Below are positions 43,944 to 51,460 of a DNA stretch of 64,000 bases, piece by piece. The translations under genes were made by a program, and so were the position numbers. Under the pieces are notes generated by a model. It saw only the letters and a list, made by a program, of their open reading frames with translations, was not told where the DNA came from and ran no database searches. The stretch covers positions 1-64,000 of the forward strand of contig JBCCGK010000028.1 of the NCBI GenBank assembly GCA_039029315.1, in the 5' to 3' direction. The number at the start of each line of letters is the position of its first letter. The first letter of the stretch is position 1. The DNA is from JBCCCJ01 sp039029315. Its GTDB lineage: Bacteria; Bacteroidota; Bacteroidia; J057.

Positions 43944-44945
43944 ATGAGTGAGACACAAGCCACTGACATCCGCGCTCTCAATGAAAAGATAGAACAGAAG
44001 AGCGCCTTCATCGATCTGATCAATCTCGAAGTCAAGAAAGCCATTGTCGGTCAACAGTATATGATCGAGCGCCTGTTATTGGGCCTTCTTTCTGGAGGAC
44101 ACATTCTATTAGAAGGTGTTCCAGGATTGGCAAAGACTCTAGCGATCAACACTTTATCTAAAGTCGTTAATGGAAAGTTTAGCAGGATTCAGTTTACTCC
44201 GGATCTGCTGCCTGCTGATGTGGTCGGAACGATGATTTACAATCAGAAAAGCTTGGAATTCACTGTCAAGAAGGGCCCCATATTTGCCAACTTCGTGCTT
44301 GCTGATGAAATCAACCGCTCTCCTGCCAAAGTCCAAAGTGCCTTATTGGAGGCCATGCAGGAGAAACAGGTAACCATAGGCGAGCAAACCTTTATTCTTG
44401 AGCGGCCATTCCTGGTCATGGCGACTCAAAACCCCATCGAACAAGAAGGTACCTACCCTCTTCCAGAAGCTCAGGTGGACCGATTTATGCTTAAATGTGT
44501 GATTACCTACCCTTCTCTCGAAGAAGAGCGCCAGATCATTCGGATGAATGTGAATCCCAGCAAAACCAAAATCAAGGATGTCGTGGGTCTGGACAAAATC
44601 ATGGAAGCCAGGGAAGCTGTGCAGGAGGTATACATGGATGAAAAAATCGAGAAATACATCCTGGATATTGTTTTTGCAACCAGACAGCCAGAGGCCAACA
44701 AACTGAAAAAACTTAGCCCACTGATTAGTTATGGTGGCTCTCCTCGTGCCTCCATCTCCTTGGCGCTCGCCGCAAAAGCATATGCCTTTATCAAACGCAG
44801 AGGATATGTGATTCCCGAAGATGTTCGAAATGTCTGCCCTGATGTACTTAGGCACAGAATCGGACTTACCTATGAAGCCGAAGCAGAGAATGTAACATCA
44901 GAGGCAATCATCAGCAACATTCTGGATGTCGTCGAAGTCCCCTAA
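43944..44945 (+). CDS. MoxR-family AAA+ ATPase
   Basis: 333 aa. Walker A is in LEGVPGLAKTLA, Walker B and sensor regions in FVLADEINRSPAKVQSALLE, and the family-typical FLVMATQNPIEQEGTYPLPE and DRFMLK follow. The C-terminal lid domain (SYGGSPRASISLALAAKAYA) is present. MoxR ATPases usually work with von Willebrand A-domain and DUF58 proteins as chaperones for complex assembly; none are seen next to this gene. The next gene is convergent. Confidence 0.93.
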   Translation: MSETQATDIRALNEKIEQKSAFIDLINLEVKKAIVGQQYMIERLLLGLLSGGHILLEGVPGLAKTLAINTLSKVVNGKFSRIQFTPDLLPADVVGTMIYNQKSLEFTVKKGPIFANFVLADEINRSPAKVQSALLEAMQEKQVTIGEQTFILERPFLVMATQNPIEQEGTYPLPEAQVDRFMLKCVITYPSLEEERQIIRMNVNPSKTKIKDVVGLDKIMEAREAVQEVYMDEKIEKYILDIVFATRQPEANKLKKLSPLISYGGSPRASISLALAAKAYAFIKRRGYVIPEDVRNVCPDVLRHRIGLTYEAEAENVTSEAIISNILDVVEVP

Positions 44946-45150
44946 ATGATTCTGGTAGTCCTATAACAGATCAGCCATGGTCCCTTTCATCTTATGGATT
45001 GGGACCTCCTAACACTTCACCCAATACCACCACAGGAATCTTCCGTCCTGCCTGAGAGGGAATGCCTGCAACCAGAAAGCCTTCTCTTCAGTGATGAAAA
45101 GGCAGTTATGAGACAATCGGTTTATTCGCTGTTGAGTGTTCCCTCATGTT

Positions 45151-45423
45151 TCAGCCTCCTGACAAGGCCTGCATCACATACACTTCATCTCCAGGTTGAA
45201 GGCTATCACTGAGTTCTCGATCATCCTCGATTCTAGCTCCTCCTACAAAGATGTTGACATGTTGTCGCAGACTCCCTTGATCATCCATGAGGTAGGATTT
45301 CATTCCGGGATACTTTGCTTCAATTCCATTGAGCACCTCTCTCACAGTTTCTCCCTGCACATCAACAGCTGTTAAATCAGGAAAAAATCGTCTTAGGGCT
45401 GGGGTAAACTGTACAGTAACCAT
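45151..45423 (-). CDS. ThiS/MoaD-family ubiquitin-like sulfur-carrier protein
   Basis: 90 aa with a beta-grasp pattern. The start MVTVQFTPALRRFFPDL is typical for this Bacteroidota MoaD/ThiS group, followed by TVREVLNGIEAKYPGMKSYL and HVNIFVGGARI. It ends exactly in ALSGG, the Gly-Gly tail that is adenylated and thiocarboxylated in sulfur carriers. The ATG at 45423, 10 bases after the upstream stop, is chosen over earlier in-frame ATGs that overlap the previous gene. It is last of three genes after radC. Partner E1-like (MoeB/ThiF) genes are not in the window. Confidence 0.85.
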   Translation of the reverse strand: MVTVQFTPALRRFFPDLTAVDVQGETVREVLNGIEAKYPGMKSYLMDDQGSLRQHVNIFVGGARIEDDRELSDSLQPGDEVYVMQALSGG

Positions 45424-45433
45424 ATCATGAGGA

Positions 45434-45796
45434 TCATTGAAGGTCATAAGGAACAAACACAATCTGCATACTTTCCTCCGTCAATACCAAAATACAAGCT
45501 TTTTCGAGCGGATCTCCATACGCATCCTGAAATTCCTTCACCTTGGAGCGCTGAATAATATCGCGATTGATAAAATCTTCTAACATAGAAGCAAAAAAAT
45601 ACCAGTTGAGATTGGCTGTTTCCGGGTCAAATATCAATTTGCCGATGTCTAATATCTTTTGTGCAGCCACAAATATGGGATATTCAGAAATTCCTTCCTC
45701 AATGACTCTTTTTGCAATAATTTGCAGATCTCTCCCTATTTGGGCTACATCATTCCGAATAGATTCCAGAATTAATTCTTTATTCGCTGATTCCAT
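45434..45796 (-). CDS. Hypothetical protein between radC and the ubiquitin-like gene
   Basis: 120 aa, soluble, mostly helical (ESIRNDVAQIGRDLQIIAKR, SMLEDFINRDIIQRSKVKEF). No family recognised. It starts 23 bases after the radC stop and ends 10 bases before the ThiS/MoaD-like gene, so all three are probably co-transcribed. The ATG at 45796 starts 5 bases downstream of a perfect -7 box, which would give a nearly leaderless transcript if used. Confidence 0.65.
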   Translation of the reverse strand: MESANKELILESIRNDVAQIGRDLQIIAKRVIEEGISEYPIFVAAQKILDIGKLIFDPETANLNWYFFASMLEDFINRDIIQRSKVKEFQDAYGDPLEKACILVLTEESMQIVFVPYDLQ

Positions 45797-45800
45797 AACA

Positions 45801-45808
45801 CAAATATA
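45801..45808 (-). promoter_or_regulatory. -7 promoter box directly before the start codon
   Basis: TATATTTG on the minus strand, a perfect TAnnTTTG, ending 5 bases before the ATG at 45796. No -33 element seen. Confidence 0.35.
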
Positions 45809-45819
45809 CTCAACTCTAC

Positions 45820-46509
45820 TCATTCAGGCATTACACCTTCATCAGCAAAAGAATAATAGCCTCTGGAAGAAATAATGAGGTGATCCAACACTCGGATGTC
45901 CATGATTTTGCCACCAGAAACGAGTTTTCGGGTAATTCGCATATCTGCTTCACTTGGCATCAGGTTGCCAGAAGGATGGTTGTGAACCAGAATAATTCCG
46001 CTGACCAATTGATTCACTGCCTCCCGAAACACGATTCGAGGGTCAATGATGGTCGAGGATACACCGCCAGAAAACAATTGCTTGTCTGATTTGATCTCAT
46101 TGTTTCGGTTCAAAAAAATCACATGAAACACTTCATGGTCCAAGTCAGCCATTCGTGGCCGCATATAGCTGGCGACATCCGCTGAACTTTGTATTCGGAC
46201 AGTATCCTCTCTATCCAGTTGCTTTCGTCTTCCTAATTCGAAAGCTGCAACCAGGGAGATAGCTTTGGCATTGCCGATTCCTTTCAGTTGAGTCAACTCA
46301 GGCACGCTACATTTGGCGAGCTTGGCCAAGCCTCCCTTATCATCCAACAGCTGGCGCGCCAACTCAATGGCCGAACATTCCCTAGTTCCACTTCCCAACA
46401 GGATAGCGATCAGTTCAGCATCTGTTAAGGCATTGATGCCACGTTGGAGAAGTTTTTCTCTGGGACGGTCTTCCAGGGCCCAGGCTGTAATGGGAAGATT
46501 GGCGTACAT
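45820..46509 (-). CDS. radC: RadC-family JAB/MPN-domain protein
   Basis: 229 aa. An N-terminal helix-hairpin-helix DNA-binding region (VPELTQLKGIGNAKAISLVA) precedes the JAMM-like domain. The metal motif is intact, HNHPSGNLMPSEAD (H-x-H-x10-D), with an upstream glutamate in DLDHEVFHVIFL. RadC was named for DNA repair but its biochemical role is unsettled; the fold is that of JAB metal-isopeptidases. The ATG at 46509 matches the family N-terminus (YANLPITAWALEDRPREKLL). It heads a three-gene group ending in a ubiquitin-like protein. Confidence 0.92.
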   Translation of the reverse strand: MYANLPITAWALEDRPREKLLQRGINALTDAELIAILLGSGTRECSAIELARQLLDDKGGLAKLAKCSVPELTQLKGIGNAKAISLVAAFELGRRKQLDREDTVRIQSSADVASYMRPRMADLDHEVFHVIFLNRNNEIKSDKQLFSGGVSSTIIDPRIVFREAVNQLVSGIILVHNHPSGNLMPSEADMRITRKLVSGGKIMDIRVLDHLIISSRGYYSFADEGVMPE

Positions 46510-46600
46510 AGGAGGGGGAGTTGGTTTCTGCTTGATTCGAATCAAAGATCAGGAGTCTCTCTCATTTCTGAATGGAAATGATTGATCATGAATAACAAAA

Positions 46601-46623
46601 AACGCCCCGAAATTCGGGGCGTT
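46601..46623. terminator. Bidirectional terminator between rpsT and radC
   Basis: An 11-base perfect inverted repeat around a central A (AACGCCCCGAA at 46601-46611), with an A-run before and a T-run after it. On the minus strand it ends rpsT, 61 bases past its stop codon. Confidence 0.9.
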
Positions 46624-46683
46624 TTTTTTATATCAAACTCTTTATCTGACAGTTACCGGAACTTTACGGAAACTGAACAAGGC

Positions 46684-46938
46684 TTATCCAAGCTTGTTCA
46701 CGTATTTTGCCAGTTTACTTTTCATATTGGAGGCGGTATTCTTGTGAATGATATTGGACTTAGCGACCTTATCAATTTCACTAAACACTTGAGGAAGCAT
46801 TTGTGTTGCTTCATCTTTATCTGAGGTTTCTCTGAGTTTGCGAACCACATTTCGCATAGAAACTTTTTTGTAACGGTTTCTCAGACGCTTTTTTTCGTTC
46901 TGCAGAATCCTTTTTTTCGCTGATTTATGATGTGCCAT
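46684..46938 (-). CDS. rpsT: 30S ribosomal protein S20
   Basis: 84 aa, the usual S20 length, very basic, beginning MAHHKSAKKRILQNEKKRLR and containing NRYKKVSMRNVVRKLRE and the C-terminal helix KNTASNMKSKLAKYVNKLG. It binds 16S rRNA in the small subunit. The ATG at 46938 gives the family N-terminus; a longer start is not supported. It has its own strong promoter and terminator and so forms a single-gene unit. Confidence 0.96.
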   Translation of the reverse strand: MAHHKSAKKRILQNEKKRLRNRYKKVSMRNVVRKLRETSDKDEATQMLPQVFSEIDKVAKSNIIHKNTASNMKSKLAKYVNKLG

Positions 46939-46974
46939 ATTAAAATGTTCTCGTCTTTTTTCTCGATTGGAGGG

Positions 46975-47006
46975 CAAATATAGCAGAAAAAAAAATGGGA
47001 ACCAAA
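46975..47006 (-). promoter_or_regulatory. Promoter of rpsT
   Basis: On the minus strand TTTG at 47006-47003, 20 bases, then a perfect -7 box TATATTTG at 46982-46975; ATG 37 bases further on. Consensus at both elements. Confidence 0.8.
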
Positions 47007-47043
47007 AGCTTGCATAGAAGGAAAGCTCATTCTTCTCCCCCCT

Positions 47044-47703
47044 TTATTCTACCATAATCCCGTCTTCAATTTGGCATATCCGATCTGCTTTTTCGGCCAA
47101 GGTTCGGTTGTGGGTTGCGATCAAGAATGACACGCCTGTATCTTTGGCCAGATCAAACAAGATTTGATATAGTGCTTCGCTATTTCCTGTATCAAGATTG
47201 CCAGTTGGTTCGTCGGCAAGAATAAGCTGAGGTTGGTTGATCAGGGCACGGGCCACCGATACACGTTGCTGTTCTCCGCCTGAGAGTTGTGTTGGTTTAT
47301 GCTCCAGTCGATCTCCCAATCCCAGACGCTCAAGCAATTCTGTCGCTCGCCTCAGGACCTCTTGTCTGTTTGCCCCGGAGATCCAGGCAGGGATAGAAAC
47401 ATTTTCCAAGGCAGTGAACTCCGGCAATAGATGATGAAACTGAAAGACAAAGCCTAAACTTTCATTCCGAAACTGAGCTTTTTGTTTTTCATTCAGGAGT
47501 GTAACATCTTTTTGCCCAAAATACAGAGAGCCAGAATCTGGATAATCCAGCGTCCCCAGGATTTGCAACAAGGTACTTTTTCCGGCACCTGATGTTCCAA
47601 CAAGTGCTGCAATTTCACCCTTATTCAGCGTAATGTTCACCCCCTTTAATACAACCAGAGAGCCGTAGGATTTGTAGATATTATGTGCCCGAAGAAGAGA
47701 CAT
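47044..47703 (-). CDS. lolD: ABC transporter ATP-binding protein, LolD-like
   Basis: 219 aa. Walker A GTSGAGKSTLL, signature LSGGEQQRVSVARAL, Walker B LILADEPTGNLD, and the H-loop in LIATHNRTLAEKA are intact. The N-terminus (LRAHNIYKSYGSLVVLKGV) and the SLGFVFQFHHLLPEFTALEN segment are typical of LolD, the ATPase that with LolC/E releases lipoproteins from the inner membrane. No permease gene is adjacent, as is usual in Bacteroidota. A MacB/FtsE-type role cannot be fully excluded. The promoter lies so close that the mRNA may be leaderless. Confidence 0.85.
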   Translation of the reverse strand: MSLLRAHNIYKSYGSLVVLKGVNITLNKGEIAALVGTSGAGKSTLLQILGTLDYPDSGSLYFGQKDVTLLNEKQKAQFRNESLGFVFQFHHLLPEFTALENVSIPAWISGANRQEVLRRATELLERLGLGDRLEHKPTQLSGGEQQRVSVARALINQPQLILADEPTGNLDTGNSEALYQILFDLAKDTGVSFLIATHNRTLAEKADRICQIEDGIMVE

Positions 47704-47708
47704 GGCTG

Positions 47709-47739
47709 CAAATATACATTCTGAATAAACCTACAGCAA
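47709..47739 (-). promoter_or_regulatory. Promoter of lolD, possibly leaderless
   Basis: On the minus strand TTG at 47739-47737, 20 bases, then a perfect -7 box TATATTTG at 47716-47709. The ATG at 47703 is only 6 bases from the box, so transcription would start at or near the start codon. Confidence 0.6.
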
Positions 47740-47754
47740 TCCCCAGGGCGATTA

Positions 47755-47784
47755 TTGTTCAAAAGGCGAATTCTCGTACCTTTG
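47755..47784 (+). promoter_or_regulatory. Promoter of the O-antigen ligase operon
   Basis: TTG at 47755-47757, 19 bases, then a perfect -7 box TACCTTTG at 47777-47784; ATG at 47805. It excludes the upstream in-frame ATG at 47685, which precedes the promoter. Confidence 0.75.
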
Positions 47785-47804
47785 AGGCAAATTTTATTCA
47801 ATCC

Positions 47805-49109
47805 ATGCCTCAGGCTGTTCCTCATTTTTCCTTAGATCGTCTTCCCCCATGGATCACTGCCCAAAACATTGCCTGGTTCGGGACTTTTGCACTTGTCATT
47901 ACGCTTAGCTGGTCAGAGGCCATACAGAACATCGCGAGTGGGTTCATTGTTCTGGGGGCATTATGGCATCTCGCAAGCACTCCCAGACCTCAATGGATTG
48001 AAGATCGATCCAGATGGATACATGGCCTTCTCATATCTGGCATCTTCGGCCTGTCTCTTCTTGGTGGATTGTATACAGAGACAGAGGGAGCCTGGATAAC
48101 GGATGTGCGACAAAAACTTCCTTTTTTGATTCTGGGTCTGACCTTAGGAGTGCTGCCAGGCTTTTCGTACAAGCAATTTTACCTGATTATTGTTGCCTTC
48201 CTACTCACTCAATCCATTATAGCTCTACTCTCTATTGCAGATTTTTTTCAGCATTTTGAGATGGGAATGGGCCGAATTTCACGCAATGCCAATATTCCTA
48301 TCGCTGTCAAAATCAGTCATATCTATTTTGGATTGCTGCTAAGCGGAAGTGTCATTTTTGGGTTGGGGATCTGGTTAAAAAAGACGTATATCCGCTTCTC
48401 CTGGGAACGCCATGTGGTGTTGGGGCTGACCATATTCAACTTTCTTGCCTTGCATTTGTTGTCTACGCGTACAGGACTCCTGGCATTGTATATGGGGTTG
48501 GGATTGGGTTTGATGGTATATATTATTCGGTCGAGGGCCTGGAAAATTGGCGGAACCCTTTTCTTGCTTTTGCTAAGCCTCCCGCTGATCAGTTACTACA
48601 CGATTCCAACCTTTCGAACAAGGATTCATGCCACTATTTGGGATATTCAGGGATACAAATTGTCCGACAGAGATCTATCACATCACTCAGCCTCTCTTCG
48701 ACTCGTGGCATGGGAAGCTTCTTTGAACATTTTCATAGATTCCCCCGTAATTGGGGTAGGAATAGGTGATCTTGAACAAGAATTGGCGACAGAGTTTAAG
48801 CGACTAAATGTAAGGGCAGCGGAAGAACACCTCCCAAAAAATCCTCATAATCAGTACTTTGAGTACCTGGTTGGGTTTGGGCTTGTCGGATTTAGTTTGC
48901 TGCTTACAATTTGTTTATTTCCATGGTTTGCCAAAAAAGAAAAAATATCATTTTTATTCATTTCTTTCGTTGGAATATATATAGGCGCAATGTTTGCCGA
49001 ATCCTTACTAGAAAGGCAAATCGGTATATATTTTTTTCTTATCTTCATCATGCTTTTACCATCCTATCCTCCCTTTGCCTTGTTTCCAAAAGCTTTATCA
49101 AAACAATGA
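47805..49109 (+). CDS. O-antigen ligase/polymerase-family membrane protein
   Basis: 434 aa with about 10-12 hydrophobic segments and the Wzy_C-type periplasmic loop: STRTGLLALYMGLGLGLMVY, SLRLVAWEASLNIFIDSPVI, GVGIGDLEQE and PHNQYFEYLVGFGLVGFSLL. The Arg and His in this loop are the residues expected for glycan transfer. It joins or extends surface polysaccharide on lipid carriers in the periplasm. The ATG at 47805 follows a consensus promoter. Its stop codon overlaps the start of the next gene (ATGA), indicating translational coupling. Confidence 0.87.
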   Translation: MPQAVPHFSLDRLPPWITAQNIAWFGTFALVITLSWSEAIQNIASGFIVLGALWHLASTPRPQWIEDRSRWIHGLLISGIFGLSLLGGLYTETEGAWITDVRQKLPFLILGLTLGVLPGFSYKQFYLIIVAFLLTQSIIALLSIADFFQHFEMGMGRISRNANIPIAVKISHIYFGLLLSGSVIFGLGIWLKKTYIRFSWERHVVLGLTIFNFLALHLLSTRTGLLALYMGLGLGLMVYIIRSRAWKIGGTLFLLLLSLPLISYYTIPTFRTRIHATIWDIQGYKLSDRDLSHHSASLRLVAWEASLNIFIDSPVIGVGIGDLEQELATEFKRLNVRAAEEHLPKNPHNQYFEYLVGFGLVGFSLLLTICLFPWFAKKEKISFLFISFVGIYIGAMFAESLLERQIGIYFFLIFIMLLPSYPPFALFPKALSKQ

Positions 49110-50524
49110 AGAACCAAATTCACCCAAATTACCAACCAAATCTTCTCGCTCTTTCAATGTTTACGCTGTTTTGTTTCTTGACAGTTACTCTCACTGCACA
49201 GAATCAGGCAAAACAGCAAAAAAAGGTCCTCGATCCATACTCTGGTCAAATTGCTTATGCTGATGCCCACCTTGTCCAACATGGAGAAACCTTATTTGGC
49301 ATCTCCAACAAGTACAAGATGACCATTACAGAGCTAAAGGTCCTGAATAATCTCCAATCGGATATCATTCATGCTGGAGAGTTGCTGGCCATCAGTTCAC
49401 CCAAATCTTCTATCAATCAAGTGAACAAACGCGTTCAGGCTCCTGAGCTCAATCGGACCGTGGCTGTACAAAGGTCCAGTGCCCCAGAGACAGCTTCCAC
49501 CTCCTATCAATTGTATCGATATTCGCATGTAAATACTGAGGGTCCATTTGACTGGGAAGCTCCATCCCCTGACGCCCCAGAATATAGCTACCTGAACAAG
49601 CGCAGAGGGGAAGTCTCGGCAGTAAGGGGTTCAGAGGTTACAGACGATCAAGCGTTCTCAGATCCGCTCACCAGAAGTAGCAATAGCAGAGGCACTTCGG
49701 ACAATCTCGCTTCTGCCAATAGACGAACAGCTTCACCTACCGCCTCAGCAAGTGGGACAAGCTTGAGGAGAACCTATCATGAGGTACAGGCTGGAGAAAA
49801 TATCTATCTGATTGCCGAACTTTATGGCGTTCCGGTAGAGGAAATCCGAGAATCCAATGGGATAGCGGCTGCCCTCCCTGGCCAAACACTGGTGATCAAT
49901 CCTCCAGAGAATCCTGATGATCGAGAAGATATGCTTGCTTCGCAAAATCGGGAATCTTCCTATCGATTGAGGTCTGTCAGAACAGGAGGTTCTTCAGCTG
50001 AAGAGGAGGTAGATGAGTGGGACAATACTCCGCTGTATACAAGTCTGGATGTCCTCAATGAAACCTCAACCAGCCTGGATGTGCTCAATCCTGAATACGA
50101 TCCTGCAAGAAGATATGCCAAACCGAGAGGGGAGAGCGATAATCCTGTAAGACGAAATTCTCCTTCTGATTTGAGTCCTACCTACAACTCTGCTGTCAAG
50201 ACGGCATCTCCTCCTGCCTCCATGCTCCTCAACGGGTCTCAGGATCAGGACTTTGGAGAGGTAGTAGAAGTGTTGAAGTATGGCAAATATGAAAATTCCG
50301 CTTTCAAGGGAAAGCAATTTTATGCTGTCCATAAGGAACTTCCTATTGGAACCAGGATGAACATGCCAATTCCCAACAATGTCGGATTCGTGGAGGTAGA
50401 AGTTGTTGCTCGCCTTCATCCTACGAGCAAATTTGAGATAGGCTTGTCTCCCAGTTGTATTCAACTCCTGCAAAATGGGGAGAACAAGGAGAGAGTTACA
50501 CTATTTCACAACATGGTGAATTGA
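49106..50524 (+). CDS. Exported LysM-repeat protein with RlpA-like C-terminal domain
   Basis: 472 aa. The signal peptide ends near FLTVTLTAQ. A LysM domain (LVQHGETLFGISNKYKMTIT) is followed by a Ser/Arg-rich linker, a second LysM (HEVQAGENIYLIAELYGVPV), another polar linker, and a C-terminal region (AVHKELPIGTRMNMPIPNNV, VEVEVVARLHPTSKFEIGLS) resembling the double-psi beta-barrel of RlpA-like proteins. It probably binds peptidoglycan in the periplasm. The ATG at 49106 overlaps the previous stop by four bases (ATGA); a much longer upstream frame is an artefact of overlap. Confidence 0.85.
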   Translation: MKNQIHPNYQPNLLALSMFTLFCFLTVTLTAQNQAKQQKKVLDPYSGQIAYADAHLVQHGETLFGISNKYKMTITELKVLNNLQSDIIHAGELLAISSPKSSINQVNKRVQAPELNRTVAVQRSSAPETASTSYQLYRYSHVNTEGPFDWEAPSPDAPEYSYLNKRRGEVSAVRGSEVTDDQAFSDPLTRSSNSRGTSDNLASANRRTASPTASASGTSLRRTYHEVQAGENIYLIAELYGVPVEEIRESNGIAAALPGQTLVINPPENPDDREDMLASQNRESSYRLRSVRTGGSSAEEEVDEWDNTPLYTSLDVLNETSTSLDVLNPEYDPARRYAKPRGESDNPVRRNSPSDLSPTYNSAVKTASPPASMLLNGSQDQDFGEVVEVLKYGKYENSAFKGKQFYAVHKELPIGTRMNMPIPNNVGFVEVEVVARLHPTSKFEIGLSPSCIQLLQNGENKERVTLFHNMVN

Positions 50525-50537
50525 TGCCTGAGATCCG

Positions 50538-51455
50538 GTGATTTACACAGAGACTACCCTTTACAAGGCTTGGGAAAGCTATAACAAAACCATTACCCAT
50601 CGATTCTATACGTATGGGCACAGCATCATTTTGCTGATTTTGTTCGAATTCCTGATGTGGGTAGCCGCCAGCCCAAATGTTCTGGCCTACAATGGTACGG
50701 ATCTGTGGTTCAAGCTCAGCAGGTTTTTGCCGGGGGGAACATTGTTTGTCTCTTTGGCGATTATCGGCATGTGGGCCTGGCGATTAAGGGAAGACTGGTT
50801 TGGGATAAAAACAAGAAAACAGCTCAAAAATGACGCTTCTCTAAAAAAGAAGAATCCGAAATTTATTCCAAAACCTAAACCCAAATATCGGCCCAATTGG
50901 CACTACTTTGGATTTCAGGTGGTAGAAGGATTTGCATATAGTGCATTGATCTTGATGCTGCTCCCGCCCATAACTTATGCTTTGATGTGGATCATCACCA
51001 GTGACATTGATGTTCCTTCTCCCTTGGATGCCAATGATGTCTTTCAGGGATTTCATACCAATTTTTTCCAGAATGCAGGTCTGGCATTTGGGGCAGGGTT
51101 CTATGAAGAATTGATCTTCAGGGGATATCTGTTTGCTGGTTTGAGTTGGTTGGCGGGAAAGGTTTCTTACCTGAAAAAACTCAAAGCACAATCAGTCAAG
51201 GTGGATGTCGTCAAATTTTCTCTGCCAAAATACAATCCCAAGGACAGAGGATTTTTATTGGCTATCACGGTTGGAACGATGATTTATGCGCTTTCTCATT
51301 ACCTTATTCCCTTTGGCGATGCCTGGAGTTGGTATTCATTTGTGTATCGTTTCTTTTTTGGACTGATAATGTACTTTATATTTGTGAACCGTGGATTTTC
51401 CATAGCAGCATGGGCACATGCTTTTTATGATTTTTGGTACTTTGTCCTGAATTAA
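50538..51455 (+). CDS. CPBP-family intramembrane glutamic protease-like protein
   Basis: 305 aa, multi-spanning. The family motif EELIFRGYLFAGL supplies the paired glutamates and arginine, and later conserved histidines lie in TMIYALSHYLIPFG and SIAAWAHAFYDFWY. These match the motifs of CAAX-protease/bacteriocin-processing (CPBP, Rce1-like) enzymes. A basic loop of about 30 residues (KNDASLKKKNPKFIPKPKPK) is unusual. The start is GTG at 50538, as no earlier or nearby ATG fits. It lies 13 bases after the LysM gene and 5 before the next, within one operon. Substrate unknown. Confidence 0.83.
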   Translation: MIYTETTLYKAWESYNKTITHRFYTYGHSIILLILFEFLMWVAASPNVLAYNGTDLWFKLSRFLPGGTLFVSLAIIGMWAWRLREDWFGIKTRKQLKNDASLKKKNPKFIPKPKPKYRPNWHYFGFQVVEGFAYSALILMLLPPITYALMWIITSDIDVPSPLDANDVFQGFHTNFFQNAGLAFGAGFYEELIFRGYLFAGLSWLAGKVSYLKKLKAQSVKVDVVKFSLPKYNPKDRGFLLAITVGTMIYALSHYLIPFGDAWSWYSFVYRFFFGLIMYFIFVNRGFSIAAWAHAFYDFWYFVLN

Positions 51456-51460
51456 TTCTC

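Noticed and set aside
44994..45212. 72-codon frame after moxR
   Set aside because: Runs into the opposite-strand ThiS/MoaD gene and has no coding character.
45151..46509. Complete bacterial ubiquitin-conjugation (Bil-type) operon
   Set aside because: No E1- or E2-like gene is adjacent; only a JAB-domain RadC and a single ThiS/MoaD-like protein are present.
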